Below are positions 1-8,674 of a stretch of 64,000 nt of DNA, one piece after another (the first letter of the stretch is position 1; every line of letters starts with the position of its first letter). Origin of the DNA: Halegenticoccus tardaugens (GTDB lineage Archaea; Halobacteriota; Halobacteria; Halobacteriales; Haloferacaceae). Location: assembly GCF_004116405.1 (NCBI RefSeq), contig NZ_SDIC01000004.1, forward strand, positions 478,079 through 542,078. The letters run 5' to 3'. The position numbers and the translations under genes are program-made. A model generated the notes under the pieces. The model ran no database searches, was not told where the DNA came from, and saw only the letters and a program-made list of their open reading frames with translations.

Positions 1-1
1 G

Positions 2-100
2 ACCGACTTCGAGAACGTTCGGTCGCTGCTGGTCGTAAACAGCGGTTTCACGACGATCGGGTACGCGTTCGTCGTCTACAGCCTCGTCTCGTACGAGTGA
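2..100 (+). CDS. C-terminal fragment of an unidentified membrane protein (5'-truncated by window edge)
   Basis: An open frame runs in from the left edge and ends at a TGA at 98-100. The visible 32 residues end in a hydrophobic stretch (GYAFVVYSLVSYE) that looks like a final membrane segment, preceded by a short polar part. Too little remains to assign a family. It is co-directional with the archaellin gene 266 bp downstream but separated from it by a promoter-bearing gap, so it is probably a separate transcription unit. Confidence 0.5.
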   Translation, partial: TDFENVRSLLVVNSGFTTIGYAFVVYSLVSYE

Positions 101-148
101 CCCCGGACGTTCGTCTCCCTTCGACGGTCGCGCTCGATCCGGTGATCG

Positions 149-290
149 CCGATTATCGCGCGTGATACTCCCGGTTCGCTCCTTCGGGAGCCGGATCGAA
201 ACGTCCGATCGAAATTTGGCGGATAGGGGCGTCGAAACGCCGAAAATCACCATTATTACGTTTGATATTTTGGAGAGTAATTTTAATACC
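149..290 (+). promoter_or_regulatory. archaellin upstream region with two motility-type elements
   Basis: The gap between the first gene and the archaellin is locally AT-rich. It contains CCGATTATCGCGCGTGATAC at 149-168, which recurs with one mismatch upstream of cheF1. It also contains ACGTTTGATATTTTG at 258-272, identical to a 15-mer upstream of flaCE (3930-3944). A TATA-like TAATTTTAATA follows at about 278-288. The repetition upstream of other motility genes suggests a shared promoter or regulator site; this is inference. Confidence 0.5.
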
Positions 291-365
291 CGATTTCGAA
301 ACTGGACTGACAGAGTCTGACGGCGATGACGCCCCAGCCGAGTCGCAGACGGAACCGACGAAATC

Positions 366-983
366 ATGTTCACATCCGAAAACAAATCGGAGGACCGGGG
401 TCAGGTCGGGATCGGGACGCTCATCGTGTTCATCGCGATGGTTCTCGTCGCAGCGATCGCGGCGGGCGTGTTGATCAACACCGCCGGCTTCCTCCAGACG
501 AAATCAGAACAGACGGGCCAACAGAGCAGCGCGAAGGTCACGGATCGGCTCGAACCGGTGGCCAAGACCGGGAACGTGGACGACACCACGGATCCCGAGA
601 CGGTGAACGAAGTCGATCTTGTGCTCCAGAAGTCGCCGGGCGCTGAGGACATCGACCTCGGATCGACCACGCTCGAATTCCTCGGGCCGGACGGGGTCGA
701 GCGCATCGACCTGAACGAGAGCGGCGACGACTCGGACAAGTTCGACTTCGAAGTCCTCAAAGACGACGACGGGTCGATCGACGAGTCCAACGGCGACTAC
801 ATTCTCAACAGCCGCGAGGATCGCGTCGTCCTGACGCTCAATCTAACCGACTTCGACGAGGACCGCGCGCTCGAATCGGCCGACGAGGCGACGCTGCGTC
901 TCAACACCGAGAGCGGATCGACGACGATCATCCGCGTCAACGTCCCGCAGTCGCTCTCCGGGAAGAGCTCCGTCGAACTCTAA
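366..983 (+). CDS. arlB: Archaellin (FlaB/ArlB), archaellum filament subunit
   Basis: Major structural protein of the archaellum filament, 205 aa, a usual size for haloarchaeal archaellins. A short charged N-terminus ends in DRG, followed by QVGIGTLIVF and a hydrophobic segment (about residues 13-37). This is the class III (prepilin-like) signal, expected to be cut after Gly12 by the prepilin peptidase. The remainder is acidic, beta-rich in appearance, and contains an N-glycosylation sequon (LNLTDF). It stands alone, upstream of the accessory and chemotaxis genes, with its own promoter and a T-tract after the stop. Many haloarchaea carry two or more archaellins; only one is visible here. Confidence 0.95.
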   Translation: MFTSENKSEDRGQVGIGTLIVFIAMVLVAAIAAGVLINTAGFLQTKSEQTGQQSSAKVTDRLEPVAKTGNVDDTTDPETVNEVDLVLQKSPGAEDIDLGSTTLEFLGPDGVERIDLNESGDDSDKFDFEVLKDDDGSIDESNGDYILNSREDRVVLTLNLTDFDEDRALESADEATLRLNTESGSTTIIRVNVPQSLSGKSSVEL

Positions 984-984
984 G

Positions 985-1003
985 CGATCGATCGGATTTT
1001 TTC
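985..1003 (+). terminator. T6 tract after archaellin gene
   Basis: A run of six T (997-1002) follows the archaellin stop by 14 bases, preceded by GC-rich sequence. Archaeal transcription commonly ends at such oligo-T tracts, so this probably ends the highly expressed archaellin transcript. Confidence 0.45.
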
Positions 1004-1085
1004 ACGTCGGAACCCGCCGATCGGAGAGCGGAGGCACCCTCAACGTTCTTATACGTCGACCCGTCATACTGAGTGAACCCGTCGT

Positions 1086-1694
1086 ATGCCCCCCGACCCC
1101 ACCGACGACGAGCGGGAGGGACCTGTCCTCTCGCCGGACGACCTCGACATCGACGAGAGCGACCGCATCGTCGAACTCGACGAGGGCCGCTATCTCATCC
1201 CGACGGGAGACGGCGACCCGGCTGAATCCGATGGCGGATCCGGTTCCCGGGACGCCGACGCCGAATCCGACGACGCGCCGCCCGACGCGGGGCGGGGAGA
1301 GACCGACCCCGGATTCGAGTTCGGCGCGGTGTCCGACGCCGACGAGACGGGCGACGTCGACGCCGCGGCCGTCGGCCGGTGGCTCGCGGGGTCGCTGTCG
1401 CACGACGGCTTCGCCTACGGGTTCGACGCGACGCTCAAGGTCGACGGGTCGATCAGCCGCCACCGGCTGGTTTCGAACGACGTCGCCGCCACCTTCGAGA
1501 CGTTGCTGCTGTGGTACGCGCGACAGGTCGGGGACGACACCCCGCCGGAGAAAGTACTCGGCATTCTGCTCGCGGAGTCCGACCTGCCGATCGCGCTCCC
1601 GCCGCGCGCACTTCACGCCGTGCTCCGGCACTACGGACTCGATCGCGACGACCCGATCGCGGACCTCCTCGCGGCGGTCGGAGACGACGGGTGA
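1086..1694 (+). CDS. Conserved haloarchaeal protein of the archaellum locus, function unknown
   Basis: A 202-aa soluble protein. The N-terminal half (to about residue 95) is very acidic and Gly/Asp-rich, probably disordered. The C-terminal half (about 97-198) looks like a compact helical domain, beginning VGRWLAGSLSHDGFAYGFDA and continuing through FETLLLWYARQV to LHAVLRHYGL. No catalytic motif is evident. It lies between the archaellin and cheY, which suggests a motility role, but the function is not known to me. Confidence 0.75.
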   Translation: MPPDPTDDEREGPVLSPDDLDIDESDRIVELDEGRYLIPTGDGDPAESDGGSGSRDADAESDDAPPDAGRGETDPGFEFGAVSDADETGDVDAAAVGRWLAGSLSHDGFAYGFDATLKVDGSISRHRLVSNDVAATFETLLLWYARQVGDDTPPEKVLGILLAESDLPIALPPRALHAVLRHYGLDRDDPIADLLAAVGDDG

Positions 1695-1750
1695 ACGCCT
1701 TTTGCGACGCCGTCGACGCGGCCGGCGTCGCTCGATTTTAGAATCAAACC

Positions 1751-1775
1751 TGATAATTTCACGCAAGCGTTTATG
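1751..1775 (+). promoter_or_regulatory. cheY promoter region with TGATA...ACGCAAGCGT element
   Basis: TGATA (1751-1755) is followed after five bases by ACGCAAGCGT (1761-1770) and a TATA-like GCGTTTATG. The same TGATA/ACGCAAGCGT pair occurs upstream of cheF1 (10555-10573). The cheY ATG is 38 bases further on, leaving room for a short 5' leader. Confidence 0.45.
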
Positions 1776-1808
1776 TCCCCGTTTCCGGTAGGTCAGGCGA
1801 ACGAAGCC

Positions 1809-2171
1809 ATGGCAACCAGCGTGCTCATCGCGGACGACTCGGAGTTCATGCGGAACCTCCTCCGGGAGATCCTCGAATCCGACTACGAGATCGCCGGCGA
1901 GGCGGAAAACGGCGTCGAGGCGGTCCAGCTGTACGAGGAGACGGACCCCGACCTCGTGATGATGGATATCGTGATGCCGATCAGAAGCGGCATCGAGGCG
2001 ACGACCGAGATCACGTCGTCGAACCCCGACGCGAGGGTGATCATGTGCACGAGCGTCGGCCAGGAGGAGAAGATGAAGGCGGCGATCGAGGCGGGCGCGC
2101 GGGGGTACATCACGAAACCGTTCCAGAAGCCGAACGTGCTCGAAGCGATCGACGACGTGGTGCCCGCATAG
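1809..2171 (+). CDS. cheY: Chemotaxis response regulator CheY
   Basis: Single-domain receiver of 120 aa, the normal CheY length. The acidic pocket is intact (Asp9, Asp10), with the phospho-acceptor Asp53 in DLVMMDIVMP, Thr81 and Lys103 in ITKPF. CheA phosphorylates CheY; in haloarchaea CheY-P reaches the archaellum motor through CheF adaptors rather than a bacterial FliM. I chose the ATG at 1809; an in-frame ATG at 1773 would add 12 residues lacking family similarity. It is the first gene of a cheY-cheC-cheD unit (4-base gap to cheC). Confidence 0.96.
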   Translation: MATSVLIADDSEFMRNLLREILESDYEIAGEAENGVEAVQLYEETDPDLVMMDIVMPIRSGIEATTEITSSNPDARVIMCTSVGQEEKMKAAIEAGARGYITKPFQKPNVLEAIDDVVPA

Positions 2172-2174
2172 CGC

Positions 2175-3395
2175 ATGAACGTCGACATCCGGTCGCTCGG
2201 GCTTTTCAGCCGACTCGCTCGCGAGGGATCACGACAGGCGGCCCGGTCGCTCTCGCGGTTGACCGGCACCGACGTCTTCGTCGAGGTGACCGACGTCGCG
2301 CTCGCGGCCCGCGAGGACCTCGAAGACGCGTTCGGCGACCGCGAGTTCGTCGGCGTCCGGGTCGGCTTCGAGGGGCGATTCGAGGGCGACGCGGTCCTCC
2401 TCTTCGAGCGCGAGTGCGTCGCGGCGCTGCTCGACCTCCTGCTCCCCGACGCCGAGCGGGAGGGGATGGACGACCTCGCCCGCAGCGGGGTGGAGGAGGT
2501 CGGCAACATCGTGACGAGCGGGTTCGTCGACGGCTGGGCGGACTACCTGGAAACGGCGATCGACGTCGAACCGCCGACCTACGTCGAATCCGACGGGCGG
2601 GAACTCCTTCCGCTGGAGCCCCTCGACGCGGGCGGCCGCGAGGAGGCGTTCCTCTTCGAGAACCAGCTCGAAACCGCGGACGGCGACGTGAGCTTCTCCG
2701 TCTACCTGCTGCCGGCGTACGGCGCTTTCGCGTCGCTGATGGCCGATCACGGGAACGACGACGAGGCGATCCCCGTGGACAAGCTGTCGGTGTTCAACCG
2801 GATGACGAAGCGGGGGGCCGAACGCGCGGCGGAGAACCTCTCGACGATGACCGGCGTCGAGACCGCGGTCGACGTCAGCCGCGTCACCTTCGTCCCGATC
2901 GAGGAGGCGCCGCGGCGCGTCGGCGACGAGCCGACCGTCGGCGTCGTCATCGGATTCGACGGGCTGCCGAGCGGCTACCTGCTCTTTCTTCTCGACGAGG
3001 ACTCGGCCTCGCGCGTCGTCGACGCGCTGGTCCCGGGCGCGTCGGCCGACGACGGGCTGGGAGAGATGGGCGAGAGCGCGATCAAGGAGGTCGGTAACGT
3101 GATGACGAGCGGCTTCATCGACGGCTGGGCGAACGTGCTGGGGACGACGATCGATCACACGCCCCCGGAGTTCGTCCACGACATGGGATCGACGGTCATG
3201 AGCCCCGTCGTCGGTCAGCTGGGGCGAACGCAGGATTTCGTCTTCGTCGTCGACTCGACCATCAGGGCGGCGGGGCGGGAGTTCGCGTGCGACATCTACG
3301 CGCTGCCGAACGAGCGCGAACTCCGGCGCGCGCTCTCCGTGCTCTCGGCCGACCGACTCGACCGGACGCCCGCGGACGCGGACCAGCTCTTTTGA
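2175..3395 (+). CDS. cheC: CheC-family chemotaxis protein with two tandem CheC domains
   Basis: 406 aa, about twice the length of a single CheC. Two homologous halves each carry the CheC signature: EEVGNIVTSGFVDGWADYL (about residues 112-130) and KEVGNVMTSGFIDGWANVLG (about 306-325). The Glu and Asn of each motif are the residues that hydrolyse CheY-P in characterised CheC/CheX/FliY proteins, and both copies look intact. Role: CheY-P removal and adaptation together with CheD. It follows cheY by 3 bases and its stop overlaps a possible TTG start of cheD. Confidence 0.93.
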   Translation: MNVDIRSLGLFSRLAREGSRQAARSLSRLTGTDVFVEVTDVALAAREDLEDAFGDREFVGVRVGFEGRFEGDAVLLFERECVAALLDLLLPDAEREGMDDLARSGVEEVGNIVTSGFVDGWADYLETAIDVEPPTYVESDGRELLPLEPLDAGGREEAFLFENQLETADGDVSFSVYLLPAYGAFASLMADHGNDDEAIPVDKLSVFNRMTKRGAERAAENLSTMTGVETAVDVSRVTFVPIEEAPRRVGDEPTVGVVIGFDGLPSGYLLFLLDEDSASRVVDALVPGASADDGLGEMGESAIKEVGNVMTSGFIDGWANVLGTTIDHTPPEFVHDMGSTVMSPVVGQLGRTQDFVFVVDSTIRAAGREFACDIYALPNERELRRALSVLSADRLDRTPADADQLF

Positions 3396-3403
3396 GACCG
3401 CCC

Positions 3404-3901
3404 GTGGTCGGCAGCGCACGCGATCCGGACGACCCTCGCCGAATCAGGGTGGGCGTCTCGGAGTACGCCGTCGCGGAGGGCGACGCGCTCCTCACGACGA
3501 GCGGGCTCGGCTCCTGTCTCGGAGTCGCCCTCCACGACGCCGACGCCGAAGTCGCGGGCCTGTTGCACGCGATGCTCCCGACCGCCGGAGCGAGCGACAG
3601 TTTGCCCGCGAAGTACGTCGACGCCGGCATCGCGCGGACGCTCGGCGCGATGGAAGAACGCGGCGCCCACCCGCGGCGAATCGCGGCCAAGCTCGCGGGC
3701 GGTAGCGAGATGTTGGACCTCTCGGTCGCGGAGAGCGTCGGCGCCCGAAACGTCGAGACGGCGCGGGAAGTCCTCGGCGACGCCGGCGTTCCGATCCGCG
3801 CCGCGGACGTCGGCGGCGGCCACGGGCGATCGATCCAGTTCGACGCGACCACCGGCGCGCTCGTCATCAAGACGGCCCACCGCGGCGAACGGACGGTGTG
3901 A
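3404..3901 (+). CDS. cheD: CheD, receptor glutamine deamidase
   Basis: About 165 aa. It contains the CheD catalytic neighbourhood: the Cys in SGLGSCLGVALHD, the His in AGLLHAMLP, and the later KYVDAGI and KLAGGSEML. Known CheD proteins deamidate or amidohydrolyse transducer glutamines and bind CheC. The start is uncertain: GTG at 3404 is used here, while TTG at 3392 overlaps the cheC TGA and would add four residues. The cheC-cheD pairing is standard. Confidence 0.93.
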   Translation: MVGSARDPDDPRRIRVGVSEYAVAEGDALLTTSGLGSCLGVALHDADAEVAGLLHAMLPTAGASDSLPAKYVDAGIARTLGAMEERGAHPRRIAAKLAGGSEMLDLSVAESVGARNVETAREVLGDAGVPIRAADVGGGHGRSIQFDATTGALVIKTAHRGERTV

Positions 3902-3929
3902 GCGCTGGGACGCCCCCTCTCGAACTATC

Positions 3930-3944
3930 ACGTTTGATATTTTG
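3930..3944 (+). promoter_or_regulatory. flaCE promoter element ACGTTTGATATTTTG
   Basis: This 15-mer is identical to the one at 258-272 upstream of the archaellin. It lies 42-56 bases upstream of the flaCE ATG in an 84-bp gap after cheD, so it probably marks the start of the archaellum-motor operon transcript. Confidence 0.5.
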
Positions 3945-3985
3945 AGGGATGCGTTGAAGTCGATCGCGTCGGACGGTCACTACCA

Positions 3986-5374
3986 ATGGACCTCATCGTT
4001 CCTCCGCTGTTCGTTTTGACGGGCGGAGGATTGACGGAGCTGTCGGGTTCTCTCCTCCGCTGGGGGGCGGCCGCGTCTGCGGTCGGCGGTCCGGGCTCCG
4101 CCGCCGCGCTCGTACTCTCCGTCGGTCTCGTCGGGAGCGCCATCCTCGATCGGTTTCTCGACAGGGACGGAGAGGCGGACGGTGGCAGCGACGATCCGCT
4201 CGGCGGCGATCCGCTCGGCGGCGAGGTCGCCCTCGACGACGGCGGTTCGCTGGACGGACTCGACGGGATGGACGACTGGGACGACTCCATGTTCGGCGAC
4301 GAGGAGTCGGAAGGATCCGTGGCGGAACTCGAACGCCGGATCGAGGAACTCGAAGACGAACTGGGGAGCCTCTCTTCGACGGTCGGGACCGTCAGGAGCG
4401 AGAACGCCGAAATAAGCGAGACGGTCGACGACGTCGGCGAGAACGTCCGCAAGCTCCTCGACATCTACGAGATGGTCACCCGCGGGATCAACCCGTTCGT
4501 CGACGAGCCGGCCGCCGGTGGGGTCGACGCGCCGGGCGGCGGCGCTCTCGGGCTGTTCGACGACGAGGGGACCGACGGGGACGACGGGCTCGACGAGGAG
4601 ATCGCCGACGCCGACGCGGAGGGCTTTTTCGACGAGGAGCTGCTCGAACCGGACGAGGAGGGCGTCGACGCCGACGAGGACGGGACGGTCAGCATCGCGG
4701 ACGACGCGTTCGGCGATCCGGCGATCGCGGACGACGGCGTGGAGACGGAAGTCGACGACGGCGGGGGAAAGTCGTTCGACGAACTGAAGGCCGAGTACGA
4801 CGCGGGCGAGGCCGACTGGACGGACGACGGCTCCGCCACCGATCCGGACGCGATCGGTTCGCCCGCCCTCGGCGAGGAGACCGCCGACGAGGAGGGATTC
4901 CTCGCCGACGGAGCCGCCGGACGCGAGATCGACGGACGCGAGATCGACGGACGCGAGATCGAAGGATCCGAAACGGACGAAGACGAGTTCGAGTTCGTCG
5001 ATCCGCGGGCGCTCGACGCCCGCTCGAAGCCGTACCTCGGCTCGCTGCCCGACGGGTTCGTCGCGGACTTTCTCGTCCTGGAGTGGGTCGACTACCTCGT
5101 CGAGCGGTCGGACGCGACCGACGCGGTTCGCGCGGTCCGCTACTACGAGGCGATCGGCTGGATCGACGATTCGGTCGCGGCGCGCCTCCGCGCGCTTTTG
5201 GAGGGGCTCGGCGACGTCGACAGGAACGAGATCGACCGCGAGGGGACGGAGCGGCTGACGCTCACGCACCACGCGCGGAGCCTGCGGTACGTCACGCAAC
5301 TCGCCGACGCGACCGTCGAATCCGCCGTGCTCGATCGGTGGACGGAACCGCCGGAGGGTGACGATGGGATTTAG
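3986..5374 (+). CDS. arlCE: Archaellum accessory protein FlaCE (ArlCE) with long acidic linker
   Basis: 462 aa. The N-terminus has a hydrophobic segment (about residues 1-50, including ALVLSVGLVGSAILDRFL). It is followed by a coiled-coil ArlC-type region (about 112-175, ELERRIEELEDELGSL) with the ARNPFVDE-like GINPFVDEP. A long acidic linker containing a three-fold GREID repeat follows, then a C-terminal FlaD/E domain (KPYLGSLPDGFVADFLVLEW onward). In euryarchaea this fusion forms the cytosolic part that links the motor to CheF and chemotaxis. It heads the arlCE-F-G-H-I-J operon and overlaps arlF by 11 bases. Confidence 0.92.
   Translation: MDLIVPPLFVLTGGGLTELSGSLLRWGAAASAVGGPGSAAALVLSVGLVGSAILDRFLDRDGEADGGSDDPLGGDPLGGEVALDDGGSLDGLDGMDDWDDSMFGDEESEGSVAELERRIEELEDELGSLSSTVGTVRSENAEISETVDDVGENVRKLLDIYEMVTRGINPFVDEPAAGGVDAPGGGALGLFDDEGTDGDDGLDEEIADADAEGFFDEELLEPDEEGVDADEDGTVSIADDAFGDPAIADDGVETEVDDGGGKSFDELKAEYDAGEADWTDDGSATDPDAIGSPALGEETADEEGFLADGAAGREIDGREIDGREIEGSETDEDEFEFVDPRALDARSKPYLGSLPDGFVADFLVLEWVDYLVERSDATDAVRAVRYYEAIGWIDDSVAARLRALLEGLGDVDRNEIDREGTERLTLTHHARSLRYVTQLADATVESAVLDRWTEPPEGDDGI
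4919..4963 (+). repeat. three tandem 15-bp units in flaCE
   Basis: The unit GGACGCGAGATCGAC occurs at 4919-4933 and 4934-4948, and at 4949-4963 with one change in the last base. It encodes GREID-GREID-GREIE inside the acidic linker of FlaCE. Perfect in-frame repetition suggests recent slippage and a variable linker length. Confidence 0.85.
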
Positions 5375-5795
5375 CGTCAGCGGCTCGGCCGCGATCGTCT
5401 TCGCGGGCATGTTCATCTCGCTCGGAATACTGTACCCGGCGGTTTCGAACGGGTTCGAGCGGGTCGACGACGCAAGAGCCGACGCTAGCGACCGGGAACT
5501 CGGCCTCAAGAACACCGACTTCGAGATCACGGACGCCGAGTACGACTCGGATAACGGGACGCTCACGGTGGTCGCCGAGAACACCGGCGCGACCGAACTC
5601 GCGGTGAACGACACCGACGTGCTGATCGACGGCGAGTATCGGACGGCGTTCGACGCTCGAACGGTCGACGGAGACGCGGAGACGGATCTGTGGCTTCCGG
5701 ACGAGTCGCTGCGCGCGGAGATCTCGACCGGGGAGGAACCGGACCGCGTCACGGTCGTGTCGGCGCACGGCGTGAGCAGGTCGGAGGCGATCTGA
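5364..5795 (+). CDS. arlF: Archaellum stator-associated protein FlaF (ArlF)
   Basis: 143 aa. One N-terminal membrane or prepilin-like segment (GSAAIVFAGMFISLGILYPA) is followed by a beta-sandwich-like domain with alternating hydrophobic residues (LTVVAENTGATELAVNDTDV). In known systems ArlF binds the S-layer and, with ArlG, forms the stator in the pseudoperiplasm. The ATG at 5364 is preferred over one at 5358. It overlaps the arlCE end, and its stop is directly followed by the GTG of arlG. Confidence 0.92.
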   Translation: MGFSVSGSAAIVFAGMFISLGILYPAVSNGFERVDDARADASDRELGLKNTDFEITDAEYDSDNGTLTVVAENTGATELAVNDTDVLIDGEYRTAFDARTVDGDAETDLWLPDESLRAEISTGEEPDRVTVVSAHGVSRSEAI

Positions 5796-6242
5796 GTGGC
5801 GAGCGTCTCCGTCTCCCATTTGATCCTCTTCATCGCGAGCCTCCTCGTCGCCGCGAGCGTCGCGGGGACCGTCACGAGCGGCGTCGACCGGCTGAACGGC
5901 GCGCTGAGCGACGAGAGTCACGACGTGAGCACGCAGCTGCGGACGGACGTCGAGATCGTGAGCGATGCCGGAAGTCCAGTGTACGACCGCGAAGGCGACG
6001 AGAACGTCACGCTGCTCGTGAAGAACACCGGGTCGCGGACGCTCCCGACGGACGGCACCGGCCTCGACGTGCTGATCGACGGCGAGTACCAGACGGACGT
6101 CTGGGTCGAACCGATCGGCGACGACTGGGGCCCGGACGACGTCGCTCGCGTCCACGTGGACGCCGGCGCGCTCGCAGACGGCGACCACCGGGCGAAGCTG
6201 ATCGTGACCGAAGACGAGGAGGTGTTCCGCTTCCGGGTATGA
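5796..6242 (+). CDS. arlG: Archaellum stator protein FlaG (ArlG)
   Basis: 148 aa with a GTG start immediately after the arlF stop. The N-terminal hydrophobic helix (LILFIASLLVAASVAGTVTS) is followed by an extracytoplasmic domain similar in pattern to ArlF (LLVKNTGSRTLPTDGTGLDV, then VLIDGEYQTDVWV). The shared VLIDGEY motif in ArlF and ArlG fits their common origin. The stop overlaps the arlH ATG (ATGA). Confidence 0.92.
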   Translation: MASVSVSHLILFIASLLVAASVAGTVTSGVDRLNGALSDESHDVSTQLRTDVEIVSDAGSPVYDREGDENVTLLVKNTGSRTLPTDGTGLDVLIDGEYQTDVWVEPIGDDWGPDDVARVHVDAGALADGDHRAKLIVTEDEEVFRFRV

Positions 6243-6994
6243 GCGCCACGAACCTCCTCTCGCTCGGACTGGAAGACCACGACCGGCTGAACACGGAACT
6301 CGGCGGCGGCATCCCCCGCGGGAGCATCGTACTCGTCGAGGGCGACTACGGCGCCGGAAAGAGCGCCATGTCGCAGCGGTTCGCCTACGGGTTCACTCGG
6401 GGCGGGACGACGGTCACGTACCTCTCGACGGAACTCACCGTCCGCGGCTTCATCGACCAGATGCACTCGCTGTCGTACGACGTGGTCGACCCGATCCTCG
6501 ACGAACGGCTGCTCTTTTTGCACGCCGACCTCGACGCCGGGAGCACGTTCCGGGGAGCCGAAGAGGAGACGGAGCGGAAGGAACTGCTCAGGCGGTTGAT
6601 GGAAGCCGAGGCCATGTGGCGGCCCGACGTGATCGTCATCGACACCTTCGACGCGATCCTCCGCAACGACCCGACGTTCGAGGCGCTCGTTCGGCAGAAC
6701 GAGGAGCGACAGGCGGCGCTGGAGATCATCTCCTTCTTCCGCGACGTCGTCTCGCGGGGGAAGGTGATCGTCCTCACGGTCGACCCGTCGGCGGTGGACG
6801 ACGAGGCGATCGGCCCGTTTCGGGCCATCGCCGACGTGTTCCTCCAGCTCGAAATGATCGAGGTGGGGAGCGACGTCCGCCGACAGATCTCCGTCAAACG
6901 GTTCGCCGGCATGGGCGGACAGGTCGGCGACGTCGTCGGTTACTCCGTCCGCTCGGGCATCGGAATCGTCGTCGAGAGCAGAAGCGTCGCCTGA
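6239..6994 (+). CDS. arlH: Archaellum regulatory ATPase FlaH (ArlH)
   Basis: 251 aa, RecA/KaiC-like fold. Walker A is GDYGAGKS (residues 35-42) and a Walker B-like stretch VIVIDTFD lies at about 131-138. ArlH forms a ring with ArlI and ArlJ at the archaellum base, binds ATP with little or no hydrolysis, and is thought to act as a switch. The ATG at 6239 overlaps the arlG stop. Confidence 0.95.
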   Translation: MSATNLLSLGLEDHDRLNTELGGGIPRGSIVLVEGDYGAGKSAMSQRFAYGFTRGGTTVTYLSTELTVRGFIDQMHSLSYDVVDPILDERLLFLHADLDAGSTFRGAEEETERKELLRRLMEAEAMWRPDVIVIDTFDAILRNDPTFEALVRQNEERQAALEIISFFRDVVSRGKVIVLTVDPSAVDDEAIGPFRAIADVFLQLEMIEVGSDVRRQISVKRFAGMGGQVGDVVGYSVRSGIGIVVESRSVA

Positions 6995-7005
6995 TCCACC
7001 ACCGA

Positions 7006-8670
7006 ATGACCGACCACGGAACCGCGAAGCCGTCCGCCGAACTCCGCCGCGTCGCCGCGAAGCTGCCGCACCTGCTCGACCACCTGCGGAAGTTCAAGCA
7101 GATCACCGGGGAGTTTCCGCTGCTCGTCGAGGAGGCGTCGGACGAGTACGAGTCCCGGCGGCCGAACGTCATCTACCCGGTGGGCGGCCCGATCTTCTGT
7201 CACGTCTACGGCGACCTCGGGCGGGCGACGAAGTACTACGCCATCGAGCCGACGCTCTCGCCCGCCCAGACCGCCGTCCTCGAAAAGATCAAGGGGAAGC
7301 TCCTCTCGAAGAGCGGACACAGGCGCGCGCCGACCGAGGAATCGGAGTACGACGACCTCATCGAGGAGCTGCTGGAGGAGACGACCCGCATCAGGGACGG
7401 CGTCCGCGGGACGTTCGATCGGCTCTCGCGGCTGTGGAACGTCGGCACGATCGAGGTGACGAGGGAGACGTACGAGAGCGTCCGCTACCGGCTGAACCGC
7501 GACATCATCGGTTTCGGGCCGCTGGAACCGGTGATGCGTGATCCGGCGAACGAGGACATCCACGTCATCGGCCCCCACGAGTGTCACGTCGACCACGAGG
7601 TGTACGGGATGCTCGAAACGACGGTCGACTTCGGGACGCCCCAGCAGTTCGACAGTTGGCTGCGGAACATGGGCGAGCGTATCGGCGATCCCGTGAGTGA
7701 CTCGCAACCCATCGTCGACTCGACCCTGCCGGACGGGTCGCGCATCAACATCATCTACTCCGACGACGTGAGCGTCAAGGGATCGAGCCTCACCATCCGA
7801 CAGGGCGTCGAGACGCCGCTTTCTGTCAACCAGATCACGAACTGGGGCACGCTCAGCCCCGAACTGGCGGCGTACCTGTGGCTCTGCCTGGAGAACGAGC
7901 AGACGGTGTTCGTCGTCGGCGAGACCGCGTCCGGGAAGACGACGACGCTCAACTCCATCCTCTCGTACGTCCCCCGGGACTCGAAGATCTACACCGCGGA
8001 GGACACCGCCGAGGTGTTGCCGCCGCACGACACGTGGCAGCAGCTTCTGACGCGCGAGGGACGGGGCGGGGGTACCACCGACGTGGACATGTTCGACCTC
8101 GTCGCCGCCGCGCTCCGGTCGCGCCCCGACTACATCATCGTCGGGGAGGTCCGCGGCGCGGAGGGACGGATGGCGTTCCAGGCGGCCCAGACCGGCCACC
8201 CCGTGATGCTCACCTTCCACGCGAGCGACATCGTCTCGATGATCCAGCGGTTCACCGGCGATCCGATCAACGTCCCGGAGACGTTCATGGACAACGCGGA
8301 CGTGGCGCTGTTTCAAAACCGGGTCAAGCGGGGAGAAGACGTGCTCCGGCGGGTCACGAGCGTCCAGGAGATCGAGGGGTACTCGAAGGAGATGGACGGC
8401 GTCGTCACCCGCGAGGTGTTCAACTGGGACCCCGTCGACGACGAGATCGTCTTCCAGGGGATGAACAACTCCTACGTCCTCGAAGAGCAGATCGCGACCC
8501 TGCTGGGCTACGCGGACACCCGGGAGATCTACGACGACCTGCGCTTTCGCGCCGACCTCACGGAGCGGATGATCCAGGAGGGGCTCGTTGGCTACCACGA
8601 CGTGAACGAGACGATCGACGCGTTCCAGCGGGACGGCGTCGAGGGGCTGCCGTTCGACGTGCACCGGTGA
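7006..8670 (+). CDS. arlI: Archaellum motor ATPase FlaI (ArlI)
   Basis: 554 aa, type II/IV secretion ATPase family. Walker A GETASGKT at 305-312, the Asp-box region TAEDTAEV at about 330-337, and Walker B YIIVGEVRG at about 376-384, followed by the His box TGHPVMLTFHASDIVSM. An N-terminal regulatory domain precedes the core. It powers both archaellum assembly and rotation by hexamer dynamics beneath ArlJ. It is 11 bases downstream of arlH and 4 bases upstream of arlJ. Confidence 0.97.
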   Translation: MTDHGTAKPSAELRRVAAKLPHLLDHLRKFKQITGEFPLLVEEASDEYESRRPNVIYPVGGPIFCHVYGDLGRATKYYAIEPTLSPAQTAVLEKIKGKLLSKSGHRRAPTEESEYDDLIEELLEETTRIRDGVRGTFDRLSRLWNVGTIEVTRETYESVRYRLNRDIIGFGPLEPVMRDPANEDIHVIGPHECHVDHEVYGMLETTVDFGTPQQFDSWLRNMGERIGDPVSDSQPIVDSTLPDGSRINIIYSDDVSVKGSSLTIRQGVETPLSVNQITNWGTLSPELAAYLWLCLENEQTVFVVGETASGKTTTLNSILSYVPRDSKIYTAEDTAEVLPPHDTWQQLLTREGRGGGTTDVDMFDLVAAALRSRPDYIIVGEVRGAEGRMAFQAAQTGHPVMLTFHASDIVSMIQRFTGDPINVPETFMDNADVALFQNRVKRGEDVLRRVTSVQEIEGYSKEMDGVVTREVFNWDPVDDEIVFQGMNNSYVLEEQIATLLGYADTREIYDDLRFRADLTERMIQEGLVGYHDVNETIDAFQRDGVEGLPFDVHR

Positions 8671-8674
8671 ACGC

